Shown here piece by piece: positions 62,047-64,000 of a DNA stretch of 64,000 nt (positions are counted from its first letter, which is position 1; the number at the start of each line of letters is the position of its first letter). Below the pieces are notes generated by a model. The model worked only from the letters and a program-made list of their open reading frames with translations, was not told the DNA's origin and made no database searches. The DNA is from Tectiglobus sp965223355. Lineage in GTDB: Bacteria > Pseudomonadota > Alphaproteobacteria > Rhizobiales > Hyphomicrobiaceae. The translations under genes were made by a program, and so were the position numbers. The DNA lies in the NCBI GenBank assembly GCA_965223355.1, contig CBDCWE010000003.1:186001-250000 (forward strand), read 5' to 3'.

Positions 62047-63090
62047 ATGAAGGTCGGGCTTTTGATGACCAACCAGCAGCGGCTCTCGGCCGACATGGTG
62101 AGCGCATTTGATGATCAAATCACGATGGTGCGCACCGCGCGCGATTATGGTTGGGATAGTGTCACCTTCCCACAGCACTATCTTAACGAAGGCGATAACC
62201 AGCAGCTCCAGATGGTGCCGTTTGCAGCGCGCCTTGCGGCCGAGGCCGGCGAGATGCAGGTCTGCCTCGGCATCATGCTCCTCAACCTGCACAACCCGGT
62301 CTATACCGCCGAAACCATCGCCTCGCTGGATATCGTCTGCCGCGGCAACTTCATTTTCGGCGTTGGCCTCGGCTACCGCGATATGGAGTTCGACGCGTTC
62401 GGCGTACCGAAAGGCCAACGCGTGAAGCGCTTTGTCGCCTATCTCGAACTCATCAAACGCCTTTGGAGCGAAGAGAGTGTCAGCTACGACAGTCCGGAAT
62501 GCCGTCTCGACAATGTCCGCATGAACCTTAGACCGGTGCAACAGCCGCATCCGCCGATCTGGATTGCAGCCAACAACGACCCGGCCATCCGCCGCGCAGC
62601 CCGCCTCGGGGACTCTTGGTTCATCAATCCGCACGCGACCCTGGAGACAATTCGCCGCCAGATGGGCATCTATCGTGACGAGCTGGATGCCAACGGCAAG
62701 CAATTCCCGAAGGAACTGCCGGTGATCAAAGAGGTCTTCTGCGCCAAAGACAAAGCGACGGCCATTGAACTGGCGCAGCCCTACCTCGAAGGCAAATACC
62801 GCGACTATGCCACGTGGGGGCAGGACAAAGTCATGCCCGGAACCGAAGACTTCACGCAGAAGTTCGAGGAGCTGTCGAAGGGCCGCTTCATCCTTGGCTC
62901 ACCTGAGGACTGCTATGAACAGCTCAAGCCATACTGGGATGAGTTCGGCTGCAATCACCTCATCATCCGCACCAATTGGGCCGGCATGCCGGTCTCACGA
63001 TCACTCTCCAGTATTCGGTTGATTTCGCAGGAGTTGCTGCCGCAGCTGCGCAAGGTCGGTCGCCCGCTGTCAAGTTTCGCAAAGGCATGA
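62047..63090 (+). CDS. LLM-class (luciferase-like) flavin-dependent oxidoreductase
   Basis: The 347-residue protein has GGGAGA 7-8 nt before the ATG. The bacterial luciferase-like TIM barrel is seen in MKVGLLMTNQQ, VSAFDDQITMVRTARDYGWD, LGIMLLNLHNPVYTAETIAS and FGVGLGYRDMEFDAFGVPKG, with PIWIAANNDPAIRRAARLGD near the end. The family uses FMN or F420 to oxidise varied organic compounds. It is followed 4 bp later by an SDR gene; together they may extend the adjacent acyl-CoA pathway. Confidence 0.92.
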   Translation: MKVGLLMTNQQRLSADMVSAFDDQITMVRTARDYGWDSVTFPQHYLNEGDNQQLQMVPFAARLAAEAGEMQVCLGIMLLNLHNPVYTAETIASLDIVCRGNFIFGVGLGYRDMEFDAFGVPKGQRVKRFVAYLELIKRLWSEESVSYDSPECRLDNVRMNLRPVQQPHPPIWIAANNDPAIRRAARLGDSWFINPHATLETIRRQMGIYRDELDANGKQFPKELPVIKEVFCAKDKATAIELAQPYLEGKYRDYATWGQDKVMPGTEDFTQKFEELSKGRFILGSPEDCYEQLKPYWDEFGCNHLIIRTNWAGMPVSRSLSSIRLISQELLPQLRKVGRPLSSFAKA

Positions 63091-63094
63091 CGTT

Positions 63095-63856
63095 ATGACC
63101 AGAGCAGTGGTCGTAACGGGGGCGGCCTCCGGCATTGGCAAAGCAACTGCCGAGCGGCTTATCACCGCCGGCTGGACCGTGATCGGCCTCGACATGGCCT
63201 TCGATGGAGCAATCGCCCAGGACGATACCGGCAGGCCCAGCATCAACGCGCATTGCGACGTCGCCGATGCTGCCTCGATCGACCAGACCTTTGGTGCGAT
63301 TGGCGAGATTTTCGGCCACATCGATGCACTGGTCTGCTCGGCCGGAAAGCTTGCGGCCGGTCCATTGGTCGGAATGGCCATCGAGAATTTCGATCAGCTC
63401 TACCGGATCAACACGCGCGGCGCCTGGCTCTGCGCCTGTCGCGCCGTTGAGTTAATGCGCCAACGCCCTAACCGCAACCCGTCCGCGCGCATTGTGTTCC
63501 TGGGATCGATTGCCGGTATCAGACCCAAGGTCGCCGCGGGCGCCTACGCTGCCCAGAAGGCGGCCCTGCACACCATCACCGGCGTCATGGCTGCCGAACT
63601 GGGCCCGGAAGGCATTTTGGTCAACGCCGTTGCCCCTGGCACCGTCGATACGCCCATGGTGCAGGCAATGGCGGACCAAGCCGGGACCGGCAACTACCGC
63701 CCGAGCGGGAAATCGCCGCTGGGCCGTGTGGCCCAGCCCGACGACGTCGCCGCCGTCATCGAGTTCCTGCTCAGCGCACAATCGGCTTATGTGACCGGCT
63801 CGGTCATTCCGGTCGACGGTGGAACCCGCGCCGCCTTCGTGCCACCAGGTGTTTGA
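63095..63856 (+). CDS. Short-chain dehydrogenase/reductase (SDR)
   Basis: The 253-residue protein has classical SDR motifs: the cofactor-binding VVVTGAASGIGKATAE, CSAGKLAAG for the NNAG position, catalytic Ser in IVFLGSIAGIRP and Y-x-x-x-K in GAYAAQKAALHTI, ending SAYVTGSVIPVDGGTRAAFV. An acidic Asp after the second strand (VIGLDMA) favours NAD. It starts 4 bp after the flavin oxidoreductase gene. Confidence 0.93.
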   Translation: MTRAVVVTGAASGIGKATAERLITAGWTVIGLDMAFDGAIAQDDTGRPSINAHCDVADAASIDQTFGAIGEIFGHIDALVCSAGKLAAGPLVGMAIENFDQLYRINTRGAWLCACRAVELMRQRPNRNPSARIVFLGSIAGIRPKVAAGAYAAQKAALHTITGVMAAELGPEGILVNAVAPGTVDTPMVQAMADQAGTGNYRPSGKSPLGRVAQPDDVAAVIEFLLSAQSAYVTGSVIPVDGGTRAAFVPPGV

Positions 63857-63879
63857 CGATTGGCCAGCATGAACCTGGA

Positions 63880-64000
63880 TTACGACACCGGCAGGATCAA
63901 AACCGCGCGGAAGTCGTTGACATTGGTCAATGTCGGCCCGGTCACGATAAGACCGCCGGTCGCTTCAAAAAAGCGATAGCCGTCGTTGTTCGCCAACAGC
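63880..64000 (-). CDS. Glycerate 2-kinase (MOFRL domain), C-terminus only
   Basis: The minus strand encodes NNDGYRFFEATGGLIVTGPT followed by LTNVNDFRAVLILPVS and a stop. This matches the conserved C-terminal MOFRL end of type II glycerate kinases (GckA/TtuD) that phosphorylate glycerate in the glyoxylate/serine routes. The rest lies beyond the window. Confidence 0.85.
   Translation of the reverse strand, partial: LLANNDGYRFFEATGGLIVTGPTLTNVNDFRAVLILPVS

Overview
The window is high-GC DNA from an alphaproteobacterium, probably of the Rhodospirillales/Hyphomicrobiales type. The order Do protease, response regulator, histidine kinase, glnE is typical of that class. So are the ccmE/ccmF/ccmH cytochrome c maturation genes, a PepSY-like small protein beside a PhoPQ-like pair, and a complete Rhodobacter capsulatus-type gene transfer agent (GTA) cluster. 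The exact genus cannot be read from the sequence.

Layout. 1-7.4 kb (minus strand): a cut-off EF-hand protein, glnE, a two-component system and a DegP-like periplasmic protease. 7.7-15.8 kb: a secreted trypsin-like protease with a peptidoglycan-binding tail, ccmH-ccmF-ccmE (ccmG missing, and ccmE separated from ccmF by repeats), a glycine-zipper lipoprotein, a second two-component system and a small PepSY-like protein. 15.9-30.9 kb (minus strand): a GTA structural operon from terminase small subunit (g1) to the 1321-residue tail-tip/host-specificity protein (g15), most genes overlapping by 4 bp. Within it, g10 appears to be fused to the tail-assembly chaperone g10.1 by a canonical -1 frameshift site. 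31-41 kb: an accessory stretch of transporters, acetyltransferases, a glyoxalase-fold protein, a GNAT-nitrilase fusion, a phytanoyl-CoA dioxygenase with a decayed partial copy 2 kb away, an omptin-like outer-membrane protease of lower GC, and a 2-hydroxychromene-2-carboxylate isomerase-like protein. 41.7-57.7 kb: a single 5332-codon gene for a giant surface or secreted protein (LEPR motif, DUF4347, thrombospondin-3-type Ca-binding repeats, VCBS and cadherin-like domains, and eight near-identical 336-bp repeats). 58-64 kb: CoA-thioester metabolism genes (CaiB/BaiF CoA-transferase, acyl-CoA dehydrogenase, enoyl-CoA hydratase), a luciferase-like flavin oxidoreductase, an SDR, and the 3' end of a glycerate 2-kinase (MOFRL) gene.

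Two families of dispersed palindromic elements run through the window. R1 is about 140 bp, consists of two long hairpins, is usually bounded by CTAG, and has six clear copies plus one strongly diverged copy with the same architecture but different stem sequence. R2 is about 135-180 bp, a string of up to five small hairpins, with four copies. R1 and R2 are joined in the same relative orientation at two sites. They lie between genes, often directly against stop codons; one supplies the stop codon of GTA g9 and another lies in the ccmE-ccmF gap. Short 12-17 bp tandem duplications are also common, both between genes and at the 5' ends of coding sequences.

The observations most worth following are the bipartite R1/R2 palindrome system, with its paired stem changes and flipped loops; the g10/g10.1 frameshift; and the cassette-like structure of the giant protein, in which near-constant Ca-binding scaffolds are interrupted at the same place by unrelated inserts.
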